A program made the translations under genes and the position numbers. From positions 1 to 38,781 of the forward strand of contig DINI01000005.1 of NCBI GenBank assembly GCA_002426755.1: a stretch of 38,781 nucleotides of DNA, given 5' to 3'. Positions 1 to 9,203 of this stretch are shown here, piece after piece; the stretch's first letter is position 1, and every line of letters starts with the position of its first letter. The notes beneath the pieces are model-generated. The model saw nothing but the letters and a program-made list of their open reading frames with translations. It did not search any database and was not told the DNA's origin. Origin of the DNA: Flavobacteriaceae bacterium UBA5544. GTDB taxonomy: Bacteria > Bacteroidota > Bacteroidia > Flavobacteriales > Flavobacteriaceae.

Positions 1-561
1 TTAATTATCGCAACGCAACGACCTTCAGTAAATGTCATTACAGGTATTATCAAAGCCAACTTCCCTGCCCGAATTGCGTTTAGAGTAACTTCAAAAATAG
101 ATTCTAGAACCATTTTGGATAATTCAGGTGCTGACCAATTGATAGGCCGTGGTGATATGTTATATACACAAGGCAATGAACTGACACGTATTCAATGTGC
201 ATTTGTAGATACACCTGAAGTAGAGAACATTACAGAATACATTGGTAACCAAAAAGCATATCCGGATGCTTATTTGTTGCCAGAGTATGTAGGGGAAGAG
301 AATGGCACAAGTCTTGATATAGATATAGCGGACAGAGACAAATTATTTAAGGAAGCTGCTGAAGTGATTGTCACCGCCCAACAAGGTTCGGCCTCTTTAT
401 TGCAGCGTAAATTAAAATTAGGCTACAATAGAGCTGGTCGTTTGATTGACCAATTGGAAGCTGCAGGAATTGTAGGTCCTTTTGAAGGAAGCAAGGCTCG
501 TCAAGTTTTAGTTCCAGACTTGGTGGCCCTTGAACAGTTATTAGCAAATGAAACCATCTAA
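1..561 (+). CDS. ftsK: DNA translocase FtsK, C-terminal part (5' end outside window)
   Basis: The open frame runs from the first base with no start codon in view, so this is the 3' end of a longer gene. The translated start (LIIATQRPSVNVITG) and the following IKANFPARIAFRV and SRTILDNSGADQLIGRGDML are hallmarks of the FtsK/SpoIIIE RecA-like motor. The last ~65 residues (LLQRKLKLGYNRAGRLID...GPFEGSKAR) are the gamma winged-helix domain that reads chromosome orientation sequences. In the family this hexameric, septum-anchored pump moves DNA during division and activates XerCD dimer resolution. A lolA-like gene starts 20 bases downstream on the same strand, suggesting co-transcription. The assignment is firm; only the extent of the missing N-terminus is unknown. 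Confidence 0.96.
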   Translation, partial: LIIATQRPSVNVITGIIKANFPARIAFRVTSKIDSRTILDNSGADQLIGRGDMLYTQGNELTRIQCAFVDTPEVENITEYIGNQKAYPDAYLLPEYVGEENGTSLDIDIADRDKLFKEAAEVIVTAQQGSASLLQRKLKLGYNRAGRLIDQLEAAGIVGPFEGSKARQVLVPDLVALEQLLANETI

Positions 562-581
562 AATTATAATATAAACTTATT

Positions 582-1223
582 ATGAAACATATATTGATTG
601 CATTCGTTTTTTTAATGTCCTTTTCTACTCAAGCCCAAGATGCGGCCAAAGCAAAATCATTATTAAATGAAGTGAGCCAAAAGGTGAAGAGCTATGACAA
701 TATTAGCATTGATTTTAAATATGTATTGAAGAACGTCAGTGAAAACATCAACCAAGAAACACGAGGTGATGTGGTCATTGAAGGCGATAAATACTTATTG
801 AACATTCTCGGAGTGACGCGTGTTTTTGACGGAAAGACATTGTACACCATCAATCCTGCGGATGAGGAAGTGACCATTTCTAAGGACAATTCGGATGATG
901 AGGGAAGTATTACACCTAGTAAGATGCTTTCATTTTATAAAGATGGATATACTTATAAGATGGATATCATTCAAAATGTGAATGGGCGAAAAATACAGTA
1001 CGTTAAGTTGAGCCCAATTGATACCAATTCTGAAATAAAGAGCGTGTTGTTGGGAATTGATGCACAGACCAAACACATATATAATCTTATAGAAACTGGC
1101 AAAAACGGCACAACCACTACATTGACTGTTAATTCTTTTAAAACCAACGAACCTATTTCAAAAACCTTATTTACCTTTGACAAGAATAAATACAAAGGTT
1201 ACTACATTAACAAATTGGATTAA
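582..1223 (+). CDS. LolA-like outer-membrane lipoprotein carrier
   Basis: This 213-residue protein begins with a clear signal peptide (MKHILIAFVFLMSFSTQAQ, cleavage near residue 19) and should be periplasmic. The body matches the LolA pattern: an early helix (AKSLLNEVSQKVKSYDNISIDF), then beta strands with the typical RGDVVIEGDKYLLN and a short loop before VFDGKTLYTINP. LolA ferries lipoproteins across the periplasm from the LolCDE transporter to the outer membrane. It lies between ftsK (20 bases upstream) and an LptF/G-type permease (15 bases downstream), an order I recall from flavobacteria. The symbol is left empty because LolA-like folds are shared by paralogues with other jobs. Confidence 0.85.
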   Translation: MKHILIAFVFLMSFSTQAQDAAKAKSLLNEVSQKVKSYDNISIDFKYVLKNVSENINQETRGDVVIEGDKYLLNILGVTRVFDGKTLYTINPADEEVTISKDNSDDEGSITPSKMLSFYKDGYTYKMDIIQNVNGRKIQYVKLSPIDTNSEIKSVLLGIDAQTKHIYNLIETGKNGTTTTLTVNSFKTNEPISKTLFTFDKNKYKGYYINKLD

Positions 1224-1238
1224 GGTTTTGGTTAACCA

Positions 1239-3221
1239 ATGAAAATATTAGATAGGTACATACTTACGACCTACTTAAAGACATTTATGAGCGTGTTTAT
1301 TATACTCATGCTCATTTTTGTTTTACAAACGGTTTGGCTATACATCAGTGAGCTTGCTGGTAAAGATTTGGATATGTCCACCGTTGGTAAGTTTTTGGTC
1401 TATTTTATGCCTAAACTGATACCGTTGGTATTGCCATTGACCATTCTTTTAGCTTCTATCATGGTGTTTGGTAGCTTTGCCGAGAATTATGAGTTTGCGG
1501 CGATGAAATCGACTGGTATTTCATTGCAGCGTGCCATGCGAGGCTTGAGCATCTTTATTATTGGTCTTGCTGTTACCACATTCTTCTTTGCCAATAACGT
1601 CATTCCTTGGGCCGAATATAATTCCTATAATCTCCGTAAGAATATAGCCCAACTGAAACCGGCAATGGTGATTGCGGAAGGACAATTCAACGAAATAGGC
1701 AATATCAACATTAAGGTTGATAAGAAAAGTGGCGAAAAGGGTCAGTATCTGCACAATGTGGTTATGCACGTGAAGTCTGAAAAGCGTTCAGGCAATTACA
1801 AAGTGATTATTGCAGAAGAGGGTGAACTTATAAGTAGTGAAAGTTCCAATATCTTGCAGTTGGTGCTTCAAAATGGGCACTATTACGAAGAAATTTTTAC
1901 CAGAGACCCAAAGGAACTTGTAAGAAAACCGCATGCCAAAAGTTATTTTGAAACCTATACCATCAATGTGGACTTGGAAGACCTCAACAAAGTGGATTTA
2001 GAAGAGAAAAGCTTTAGCGATCGTTACAATATGCTGAATGTAACTGGTTTAAGCTATACTATAGATAGTCTTAAAGTCGATAAAACCAAAGACTCGAAAA
2101 GCTTCTCAAAAGTACTTTACACGCGGTCAAACATCAATAACCTGAATACCAATATTCAACCGAAAAAAGATTCCATATATAAAGGGGATTTTATGGCGCT
2201 TTTTGATACAAAAACCAAAAGTCAACTTTATAATCTGGCTTTGAATACAGTCAATAGCACCAATCAAATTATAGATACAAAAAAACAGGGGTTTCAAATA
2301 AAAAGCAAATTATTGAACAAGCACATCATTGCGCTTCATGAGAAATATGCGTTGGGGTTTGCTTGCATCATTCTGTTTTTTGTGGGAGCACCGCTTGGGG
2401 CCTTGATTCGAAAAGGTGGATTGGGTCTGCCTATGGTCATTGCAATTGTGTTGTTTTTGACTTATCATTTTATTGGGATTTTTGCAAAGAACAGTTCTCA
2501 AGATGGTACTTTGAATCCAATTTTTGCGACCTGGTTATCTACCTTAATAATGCTGCCTCTGGGGATTTCGTTGACACGGCGTGCCACCAAAGATAGAGGC
2601 CTGTTTGAATTTGGCAGTTTTGTGGAGCCTTTGAAGAAATTCCTAAAATTGAAACCGAAAGTGGTGCTTGATGCCGACGGAAAGGATATTTCTTATACCT
2701 ATTTTGAAGGCTATACAGACGAAAAGCTGTCGGATATCCTCAAAAATTATGAGCGCTATGAGTTTAAGAAGGGTAGTAAAGCTAAAGCATATGCGATATT
2801 GGACAAACGTGGAGTTAGTTTGGAGCAATTGGCTTCCCATGGGTTTATGGTTGAGGATAATTTTGTAACTTCTACGACAAAAGCAAAAGATTGTTTAGAG
2901 TATTCGCGATTTGCGTTTATCTTTTATAGTATTGGGGCGATCTTATTGCTATTGCATTTTGTGTTCAAGAATAATAAGTTTCCTGAATTTGCTTCAGCTT
3001 CGTTGGATTTAAGCCTTGTTTCATTCTTTATTTTTGCATTGTATTTTGTAATGACGTTGGTGCTATCCGTCCGGTTCTACAAACATCTCAACTTAAAAGT
3101 GAAACCTTTGAATCCTATATTGATGCTCATTGGGATTCCCTTTTATGGCGTTTCGCATTTCCTTTTGAGGAACAAAATCAAGGAAGACTTGAACCAAAGT
3201 GTTCTCGAAAATATAAATTAA
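1239..3221 (+). CDS. LptF/LptG-type permease (YjgP/YjgQ family)
   Basis: This 660-residue inner-membrane protein has the LptF/G layout. Three membrane segments lie in the first ~130 residues, including LPLTILLASIMVFGSFAENYEFAAMKSTGIS, where the family contacts its ATPase. A large periplasmic beta-jellyroll-like domain follows, then another membrane block around residues 370-450 (ALGFACIILFFVGAPLGALIRKGG). LptF and LptG form the permease that extracts lipopolysaccharide and hands it to LptC. The protein is about 300 residues longer than the E. coli members: after residue ~455 comes a soluble stretch and three more hydrophobic segments (around 565-585, 590-615 and 625-645). Whether it acts as LptF or LptG cannot be told from the sequence. 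It is probably co-transcribed with the lolA-like gene. Confidence 0.88.
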   Translation: MKILDRYILTTYLKTFMSVFIILMLIFVLQTVWLYISELAGKDLDMSTVGKFLVYFMPKLIPLVLPLTILLASIMVFGSFAENYEFAAMKSTGISLQRAMRGLSIFIIGLAVTTFFFANNVIPWAEYNSYNLRKNIAQLKPAMVIAEGQFNEIGNINIKVDKKSGEKGQYLHNVVMHVKSEKRSGNYKVIIAEEGELISSESSNILQLVLQNGHYYEEIFTRDPKELVRKPHAKSYFETYTINVDLEDLNKVDLEEKSFSDRYNMLNVTGLSYTIDSLKVDKTKDSKSFSKVLYTRSNINNLNTNIQPKKDSIYKGDFMALFDTKTKSQLYNLALNTVNSTNQIIDTKKQGFQIKSKLLNKHIIALHEKYALGFACIILFFVGAPLGALIRKGGLGLPMVIAIVLFLTYHFIGIFAKNSSQDGTLNPIFATWLSTLIMLPLGISLTRRATKDRGLFEFGSFVEPLKKFLKLKPKVVLDADGKDISYTYFEGYTDEKLSDILKNYERYEFKKGSKAKAYAILDKRGVSLEQLASHGFMVEDNFVTSTTKAKDCLEYSRFAFIFYSIGAILLLLHFVFKNNKFPEFASASLDLSLVSFFIFALYFVMTLVLSVRFYKHLNLKVKPLNPILMLIGIPFYGVSHFLLRNKIKEDLNQSVLENIN

Positions 3222-3251
3222 GCCTTATCTTTGCCTATAATTTCAATCCAA

Positions 3252-4400
3252 ATGAATACTACTATTTTGCAACCGAAAACACAACTCCATACCATCGCAG
3301 AAGCCATTGAAGACATTAAACAAGGCAAGGTCATTATTGTTGTGGATGATGAGAATAGAGAAAACGAAGGTGACTTTATTGCTGCCGCGGAAATGGTGTC
3401 GCCAGAGATGATCAATTTTATGGCTAAACATGGAAGAGGTCTTATTTGTGCGCCTCTAACGGAGGATAGATGTGAGGAATTGGAATTGTCGATGATGGTC
3501 CAGAACAATACAGTATTGCACCACACCCAGTTTACCGTTTCGGTAGATTTGATTGGTCATGGCTGTACTACTGGTATTTCTGTGCATGACCGTTCTAAAA
3601 CCATTAAAGCATTGGTGGATGTGGATACAAAACCTCATGATTTGGGACGCCCTGGACATATTTTCCCATTGAGAGCGAAAAATGGTGGTGTTTTGAGACG
3701 TACGGGACATACGGAGGCGGCTGTAGATTTGGCTCGCTTGGCAGGATTTCAACCAGCGGGTATTTTGGTAGAAATATTGAACGAAGATGGGACGATGGCA
3801 CGCTTACCACAACTTACTGAAGTTGCCAAAAAGTTTGATTTGAAGATTATTTCGATTGAGGATTTGGTTGCTTACCGCATGGAGCACGATTCATTGATTG
3901 AAAAGAAGGAAGATTTTGAAATTGAAACCCGTTTTGGTAGCTTTCGCTTGAGAGCGTATCAACAGACTACCAATAACCAAATACATATTGCGCTGACAAA
4001 AGGTGTTTGGACCTCTAACGAGCCTGTACTTACTCGTGTGAATGCTACGTTAGTAAATAACGACATCCTAGGAACCCTGACCAACAATGCGGACGAAAAA
4101 TTGGACGACATGTTCAAAGTTGTGAATGACGCTGGCAAAGGCGCCATTATCTTTATCAACCAACAAGCAGAGTCGATGAACCTTTTGAAACGATTGACGG
4201 TTTTAAAGGAATCGCAAGAGAAAGGGAAAGTGGTAAAGGCTCCGAGCATAGAAATGGATTCCAAGGATTTTGGGATTGGTGCACAGATACTTCATGATTT
4301 GAACATCCATAAATTACGATTGATCTCCAATAGCCAACAGACGAAACGCGTTGGGATGATTGGGTATGGTCTAGAAATTATGGAGTACGTGGGTTATTAA
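3252..4400 (+). CDS. ribB: 3,4-dihydroxy-2-butanone 4-phosphate synthase with degenerate GTP cyclohydrolase II-like domain
   Basis: The ATG at 3252 is preferred; an in-frame TTG at 3231 would add seven residues with no clear merit. The N-terminal ~200 residues carry the synthase signatures: DDENRENEGDFIAAAE, HGRGLICAPL, TGISVHDR, and GGVLRRTGHTEAAVDLARLAG. This enzyme converts ribulose 5-phosphate into the four-carbon riboflavin precursor. The C-terminal half aligns with GTP cyclohydrolase II (FGSFRLRAY, then VLTRVNATLVNNDILGTL), but where active enzymes have the zinc-binding SEC and CDC cysteines this protein reads NAT and NNA. Cyclohydrolase activity is therefore very unlikely, and a separate RibA must exist. 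The layout resembles RibBX-type proteins. Confidence 0.92.
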   Translation: MNTTILQPKTQLHTIAEAIEDIKQGKVIIVVDDENRENEGDFIAAAEMVSPEMINFMAKHGRGLICAPLTEDRCEELELSMMVQNNTVLHHTQFTVSVDLIGHGCTTGISVHDRSKTIKALVDVDTKPHDLGRPGHIFPLRAKNGGVLRRTGHTEAAVDLARLAGFQPAGILVEILNEDGTMARLPQLTEVAKKFDLKIISIEDLVAYRMEHDSLIEKKEDFEIETRFGSFRLRAYQQTTNNQIHIALTKGVWTSNEPVLTRVNATLVNNDILGTLTNNADEKLDDMFKVVNDAGKGAIIFINQQAESMNLLKRLTVLKESQEKGKVVKAPSIEMDSKDFGIGAQILHDLNIHKLRLISNSQQTKRVGMIGYGLEIMEYVGY

Positions 4401-4431
4401 ATTATAACCTTTAGTTAATTATAATTTTTTT
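4399..4431 (+). terminator. AT-rich hairpin between convergent genes
   Basis: The nine-base arm AAATTATAA (4399-4407) is complemented by TTATAATTT (4419-4427) and followed by more T residues. It sits exactly between the ribB stop and the stop of the convergent secreted-protein gene, so it could end ribB transcription. The stem contains only A-T pairs, so strength is doubtful. Confidence 0.35.
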
Positions 4432-5952
4432 GATTATTTGTCGGTCTTTTAATGACAGCGAAAGCAAATAGAGTCCACAGGGAAGGTGACTGATATCCAA
4501 TTGATTGTTTTCCATTGCATCAATCCAAACTTGTTGGCCCAAATTGTTAAAAAGTTGAAGATTGGTCATTTGTAGGTCTGTATCGATGTGGAGTATATCT
4601 GTGGTAGGATTTGGATAGACCATGAGTTCTGATTTGCTTTGATTTGTATTGATATTGAGTGGGTCCTCTTCCAGTTTTACTACCCAATAATCGGAGCTTC
4701 CACTTCTGTCATCAACGTTAATATCAATATTAGTGGAAGTAGTGGTTCCTGTTAAAATATAACCACCATCCGTCGCTTGTCTGACGCAAAAACCGTCATC
4801 ATCGCCCCAACCTCCGAGGGATTTTTCCCAATCCAGATTGCCATTGGCATCAAGTTTTACCAACCAATAATCTTTGTCACTGTTCGGTATGATACTTCCA
4901 CTAACATCGCCATCGTTAGATCTTGAAAATCCCAAAACAATATAACCGTTATCTGCGGTTTGATCTATAAAAGCAGCTTCATCATGTTGAGAGCCACCTA
5001 AAGTATTTTCCCAATCTAATTCACCATCAGTATCTAGCTTTAATATCCAATAATCTCTTAAATTATTACCGCCAGTTATCTCATCGGAATTTGTGTAGCC
5101 AGCAACAATGCAACCACCATCATTTGTGGTCTTTATAGATTTAGCTTCTTCAGATGCATCACCACCCAATACGGCGTCCCACACAACATTTCCCACAGTA
5201 TCAAATTTGATTACCCAATAATCATTTTGTGGATTTCCAGAAAGACCTTCACGTTGCGTAAAGCCACAAACGATGTAGCCATCGCTAGCAATGTCAACAG
5301 AATAAGCACCATCATTGTAGAGTCGAGGGTTTGTAGGCGTGCCGTAATCTGGGCCTCCAAAAGTTGTATTAGTCCAATTTGCATCAATATTACCAAAGGA
5401 ATCAATCTTTGCGACCCATAAATCAATACTGTTTCCACCTATGTTTCCAGCGGCAATATAACCGCCGTCAGCAGTCTGCTTTATTGAATACCCGATATCA
5501 GGGCCTGTACTGCCATAAAATTTGCCCCACTGCATTGCTCCTACATTATCTAGCTTTAAAATAACGATATCATCATAATTATTAAAGTTATCAACCCCTG
5601 CAAAATCATTAGACCTAGAAGTGCCTATCAATATATACCCACCATCGGCAGTTTGCTCAATGTAATGTCCTCTATCGGTATCACTTCCACCATAGTTGTT
5701 TTCCCATACAATGGTTCCAGTGTCATCTAGTTTTACAACCCATATATCGGTGCTTCCATTATTATCGCTTACCTCATCATTTCCCGACGAGGAATAGCCA
5801 ACCACGATAAAGCCTCCATCTGTAGTTTGATTCACACAAAATGATATTTCACCATTTGTTCCGCCCAAAGAACGTTCCCAACTTATATTGGGCTGCGCAA
5901 TCAGCTCTATAATTCCTGTAAAAATAAATAGTATGAATAATATATGTTTCAT
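4411..5952 (-). CDS. Secreted repeat protein with T9SS C-terminal sorting domain
   Basis: The ATG at 5952 gives MKHILFILFIFTGIIELIAQ, a good signal peptide; an upstream TTG at 5958 is less likely. The mature protein has about eight to nine repeats of ~50 residues, each containing a version of GGYIxxG, then DxWxxKLDxxGxxxW, which suggests a beta-propeller-like surface protein. The last ~75 residues (VYPNPTTDILHID ... GQQVW ... LPCGLYLLSL ... KKIIIN) are a type A C-terminal domain, the export signal of the Bacteroidota type IX secretion system. The product is therefore expected on the surface or released. No catalytic motif is visible. The lipoprotein gene ends a few bases upstream, so both are probably on one transcript. 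Confidence 0.85.
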   Translation of the reverse strand: MKHILFILFIFTGIIELIAQPNISWERSLGGTNGEISFCVNQTTDGGFIVVGYSSSGNDEVSDNNGSTDIWVVKLDDTGTIVWENNYGGSDTDRGHYIEQTADGGYILIGTSRSNDFAGVDNFNNYDDIVILKLDNVGAMQWGKFYGSTGPDIGYSIKQTADGGYIAAGNIGGNSIDLWVAKIDSFGNIDANWTNTTFGGPDYGTPTNPRLYNDGAYSVDIASDGYIVCGFTQREGLSGNPQNDYWVIKFDTVGNVVWDAVLGGDASEEAKSIKTTNDGGCIVAGYTNSDEITGGNNLRDYWILKLDTDGELDWENTLGGSQHDEAAFIDQTADNGYIVLGFSRSNDGDVSGSIIPNSDKDYWLVKLDANGNLDWEKSLGGWGDDDGFCVRQATDGGYILTGTTTSTNIDINVDDRSGSSDYWVVKLEEDPLNINTNQSKSELMVYPNPTTDILHIDTDLQMTNLQLFNNLGQQVWIDAMENNQLDISHLPCGLYLLSLSLKDRQIIKKIIIN

Positions 5953-5958
5953 AATCAA

Positions 5959-6570
5959 TTAGTTTGTTAAGTTTTCCAATGGAAGATTTTCTATAGCATT
6001 CCAGACTGTTTCCCTTTCCAATTGTTTGGTTGAGATTACAATGGCGAACCTATCGGCATACATACCGGAAATCTTGGATTCCTTTGCGTTTTTGTGATAT
6101 GTTTCGATGCCTCCCAACTCTCCTTTCTTAAAAGATTTTTCCAATTTATAGTCGTCTTCCCTATTCACTTTCATATTTTTATAGATGGAAAATGTCCCGA
6201 CAACGATACTGCCATTTTTACCCGCCGCATCATTGATTATAATATCAAAACTTTCGTTAGTGTCTCCTCGGTAATGGGCAACCGAACTGGTAATTCCATG
6301 ACCGCTTAAAGAGCCTTTTTCTATAGTTATAAGTTGCATATCCAAAAGGGTTTTTGGAAACCAATCTTCAAGTGCCTCATAGGTTATTGGTATGGTTTCC
6401 ATAAGGTTAATCGTATTGTTTAACGTACCCGTTGAGTTTTTGATGACATCCAATTGATTGAATGTTTTGGTATCTTTCTGCTGTTCCTTTTTTGTGTCGT
6501 TTCCGCAAGATGTCAGTAGCATTACTGTTACACATAATAATACTGATTTATTAAATAGTTGTAAGTTCAT
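5959..6570 (-). CDS. Predicted lipoprotein of unknown function
   Basis: The 203-residue product starts with a hydrophobic leader ending in LLTSCG, a good lipobox with cysteine near residue 22, followed by a charged linker (GNDTKKEQQKDTKTF). It should be lipid-anchored. The rest is a globular domain with no motif I recognise. An LLDMQLITIEKGSLSGHGIT segment and a late YADRFAIVISTKQL segment suggest a mixed alpha/beta fold. The start is fixed by the ATG at 6570 in front of the signal peptide. Its stop lies seven bases ahead of the start of the T9SS-sorted repeat protein, so the two are almost certainly co-expressed and may work together at the envelope. Confidence 0.75.
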   Translation of the reverse strand: MNLQLFNKSVLLCVTVMLLTSCGNDTKKEQQKDTKTFNQLDVIKNSTGTLNNTINLMETIPITYEALEDWFPKTLLDMQLITIEKGSLSGHGITSSVAHYRGDTNESFDIIINDAAGKNGSIVVGTFSIYKNMKVNREDDYKLEKSFKKGELGGIETYHKNAKESKISGMYADRFAIVISTKQLERETVWNAIENLPLENLTN

Positions 6571-6590
6571 GATATATTTTTAGTTTTAAA

Positions 6591-6722
6591 TTAATTATAA
6601 GCTTGCTGCACACTATCAAAATTGCCATCTCCCAAATGTCGTCCTTGAATCTCGTCTCCGATTACTGAATAGGTGTACATAACTGTTCGTTTAAACCTTC
6701 CTCTGAAATCCATTAAATACAT
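6591..6722 (-). CDS. Possible small ORF overlapping the upstream gene's 3' end
   Basis: In the gap between the lipoprotein and the 369-residue secreted protein, one minus-strand frame stays open for 43 codons from an ATG at 6722 (second ATG at 6713) to a TAA at 6591. The product would begin MYLMDFRGRFKRTVMYTYS. The frame also continues open for a short way into the preceding gene. It could be a small protein, or a frameshifted tail of the upstream gene or a relative of it. There is no strong ribosome binding site, so confidence is low. Confidence 0.22.
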   Translation of the reverse strand: MYLMDFRGRFKRTVMYTYSVIGDEIQGRHLGDGNFDSVQQAYN

Positions 6723-6733
6723 TGAAATTCTAT

Positions 6734-7843
6734 TCAATCCTCTGAATAGGCGTTTATAATATCTCCTAGCTTATAGGCAGGTGGAAGTTCCACGGTTAAA
6801 TCTTGGTCATAAAGATATTCTACACTGCCATCCTTACCTGAATCTATATAAACCAGTCTGTTATATTTATCGAAAATCATAAATTTGTCCTTTTCCTTTC
6901 CAGATGTTACCGTTAGCTTGGTACACTTATGATCTGCAAGACCATCATAACAGGCGAATTTTTTTTCCTTTACATTAAATTTTGCCTTTATGACATCTGG
7001 GGTATAGAGGAAGGCCCAATGAATGAAAATTGGAAAACCTACTCTATCGGTGTTATTTTCATTTAACAATTCACTTAAGGTGTTTCTTATATTTTCCGTT
7101 AATTCGCCATTGGATTCCATATATTGTGACATTAATAAGTCTATCATGTTATCAGTCCATTCTTCGTCCAACTGAGGATTCAACATTTCCCAATTCAAAT
7201 TATTAAAGATGTAATGAATTACAATATGTAATTTTTCGACACTTATGCGATTTGAAAGATCCAGAAGTTCTTGCAACGCTCCCGTAGCAAAGTTTTTGGC
7301 GTTAAATTTTACGAACATTTGGTCATTTTCACCTGTACCCTGATAGTTTGGGTCATCATAAGGCACATACCAATAACCTTCTTTATCAGTGTATTGCAAA
7401 TCGCTTGATTCCTTATTTTTCCATTTTCCAATAGGCACGTCAGAATAGCCGCCCGCAAGAGCAAATCCTGATTCATTTGCAGTGCTACTCCCCTTCATCA
7501 TTAAAGCTTTATTATCCCAATCAAATTCGCCATATATTTTACTTTGATAAGCTGTTTCGTAATAGAATAATGGCATATTGCCATCAAAAATTGGCGGTAT
7601 TAAAATTTGAGAATCACCATCACTTTTGGCACTCATCCACATGACGATGTCTCCATTCCGTATCATCGTTAATCTTATAGCTTCCTGTATTTCGAGTGGT
7701 AATTCCGTATCAGCAAATAAGTTGCCCAAACTACTTTGAATTCCATCCCAAACACTGTTGTTTTCTTTTGAAGTCTGGGCTTGTGAGTGAACTGTTACAC
7801 TAAAAAGTAGCGCAATAACTATCTTTGTAAATATTGATTTCAT
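6734..7843 (-). CDS. Secreted protein of unknown function, 369 aa
   Basis: The product begins with a signal peptide (MKSIFTKIVIALLFSVTVHSQAQ) and should leave the cytoplasm. I do not recognise a family. An acidic, aromatic-rich middle (GYWYVPYDDPNYQGTGEND) is followed by a helical stretch (LQELLDLSNRISVEKLHIVIHYIFNNL) and a C-terminal beta-rich part ending YKLGDIINAYSED. A late pair of cysteines (FACYDGLADHKC) could form a disulfide. The gene begins 14 bases after the stop of the DUF4412-like gene, which points to one transcript encoding several envelope proteins. Confidence 0.7.
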   Translation of the reverse strand: MKSIFTKIVIALLFSVTVHSQAQTSKENNSVWDGIQSSLGNLFADTELPLEIQEAIRLTMIRNGDIVMWMSAKSDGDSQILIPPIFDGNMPLFYYETAYQSKIYGEFDWDNKALMMKGSSTANESGFALAGGYSDVPIGKWKNKESSDLQYTDKEGYWYVPYDDPNYQGTGENDQMFVKFNAKNFATGALQELLDLSNRISVEKLHIVIHYIFNNLNWEMLNPQLDEEWTDNMIDLLMSQYMESNGELTENIRNTLSELLNENNTDRVGFPIFIHWAFLYTPDVIKAKFNVKEKKFACYDGLADHKCTKLTVTSGKEKDKFMIFDKYNRLVYIDSGKDGSVEYLYDQDLTVELPPAYKLGDIINAYSED

Positions 7844-7857
7844 AATTTGGATTGGAT

Positions 7858-8784
7858 TTATTCGTTATAATTTGCTAAAGTAAAAACAGTCTCCTTTTGC
7901 TTAAATTCAGTACATTCCATTTGATAACTTTCATCGGAAGACTCTTTGGAAACATGGACTAATTTCATAATCATGGTATTTGCTGAAAAAGGTGAGTTCG
8001 GACCATCGGAACGATGAGCGAAGAGGGTCCCAAACATTGTAGCAGGTGCTTCATTTGTGACCCATAGCTCTGTGGCTCCAGCATCTGTTTCTATTTTATA
8101 TCCTTCACAATTAAACCCAAGGATTTCTTTTTTACCCAATGGAGCAATTTTTTTACCTTGGGCATCTCTATAAGCTCCCACCATCTTTGCTTGTGTTATG
8201 AAGTCCATCTTTTTTCGGGCTGTCCTTTTTTTTCCATTTAAATTGATAAAGTAGACTTCTGTATTGAGCTGATTGTCATAGACTACGTAGTTAGTCAAAT
8301 TTTTAGAATACTTTTTTTGAGCGTAAAAGCTTTCATTTGGCTGCAATAAATATTCGTTTTCAAGTTGGCCATTTTTGTTTTTTATCTCAAGCGTTGCCTG
8401 ATAAGTGAAGTGATAGGCCTCTGGCAATTTCACGTTATTATTTGGAGGTGCTGGGGTTGGCTTCCCCATTGGTGTTGTATGACCTTTGGTTGATCCGTTT
8501 TCTGCATCGGAGGGTGTTTGACTCAAAAGAATATCCATCATTCTTTTAGCTTTTTCATCATCGGAAACCGAATCCGTTTTGGTTTGTGGTTTGTTGGTGT
8601 TTGGAGCGGTTACATTATCAATGACCTTTTCCGTTTTTTTACTGACGGCTTCATCTGTTTTTCGCAAGATGGTTCTTTCTGCGGCCTGCTCGGCTCTTTT
8701 TTTAAGCTTTTTGAGAATTTGTCCTTGTGTTGGAAACGTTAATCCAAAACAAAAAGTCATTAAAATAATGTTTCTAGTTATCAT
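7858..8784 (-). CDS. DUF4412-like secreted protein
   Basis: The ATG at 8784 is chosen because it begins a signal peptide (MITRNIILMTFCFGLTFPTQGQ); the longer frame back to 8874 would bury that peptide behind 30 unlikely residues. After a basic, helical, low-complexity linker (LKKLKKRAEQAAERTILRK, then proline/threonine-rich sequence to about residue 120) comes a beta-rich domain. Its elements (MVGAYRD, KEILGFNCEGYKIETDAG, ELWVTNEAP) fit the DUF4412 family, whose function is unknown. The protein heads a run of at least four minus-strand envelope genes. Confidence 0.7.
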   Translation of the reverse strand: MITRNIILMTFCFGLTFPTQGQILKKLKKRAEQAAERTILRKTDEAVSKKTEKVIDNVTAPNTNKPQTKTDSVSDDEKAKRMMDILLSQTPSDAENGSTKGHTTPMGKPTPAPPNNNVKLPEAYHFTYQATLEIKNKNGQLENEYLLQPNESFYAQKKYSKNLTNYVVYDNQLNTEVYFINLNGKKRTARKKMDFITQAKMVGAYRDAQGKKIAPLGKKEILGFNCEGYKIETDAGATELWVTNEAPATMFGTLFAHRSDGPNSPFSANTMIMKLVHVSKESSDESYQMECTEFKQKETVFTLANYNE

Positions 8785-9203
8785 GTCTATATTGATTAAT
8801 TTATAAGATTGTAGTGATAAAAAACCCTGAAAAGAAAAAAGGAAATGACGCAAACCTCCACGGTTTTTTGCCACCTCCGTTTTTACAACTGATTAATAGC
8901 TCCTTTAAAATTGTTTTATAATCTCTATACATTTTATGACTTTGTTTTTCAACAAAATATTAAGCCTATAGGTTCCTTTTTTAAGGTGGTCGATGCTTAA
9001 ATAAATTGTTTCATCTTTTGAGTCGTGGGGAGGATCATTCATATTAAACTGCTATTGAATTCCTGTGAAACAAAACTATAAACATCCATCTCACAGGCAT
9101 GCAAGAGATGTTTCAAAGTATAGAAGATATGTTACAATGCACCATTTATGGGCGATTGTAGAGTTTGGAAAGAAATTCTTCAAAAGTTTTATCTCTCTTT
9201 TTA
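8785..9203. other. Intergenic region between DUF4412-like gene and HTCS gene
   Basis: These ~420 bases hold no convincing gene. They should contain the promoter of the minus-strand envelope operon and the 3' end of the regulator transcript. Two overlapping dyads are visible. CCTGTGA (9062-9068) pairs with TCACAGG (9091-9097). AAACATC near 9080 pairs with GATGTTT near 9107, enclosing CATCTC/GAGATG. The second could fold as a bulged hairpin and may end the regulator transcript. Confidence 0.4.

Noticed and set aside
3231..3251. TTG start for the ribB gene
   Set aside because: The ATG at 3252 gives a normal N-terminus and seven extra residues have no support.
8785..8874. Longer N-terminus for the DUF4412-like gene
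   Set aside because: It would place a good signal peptide 30 residues inside the protein.
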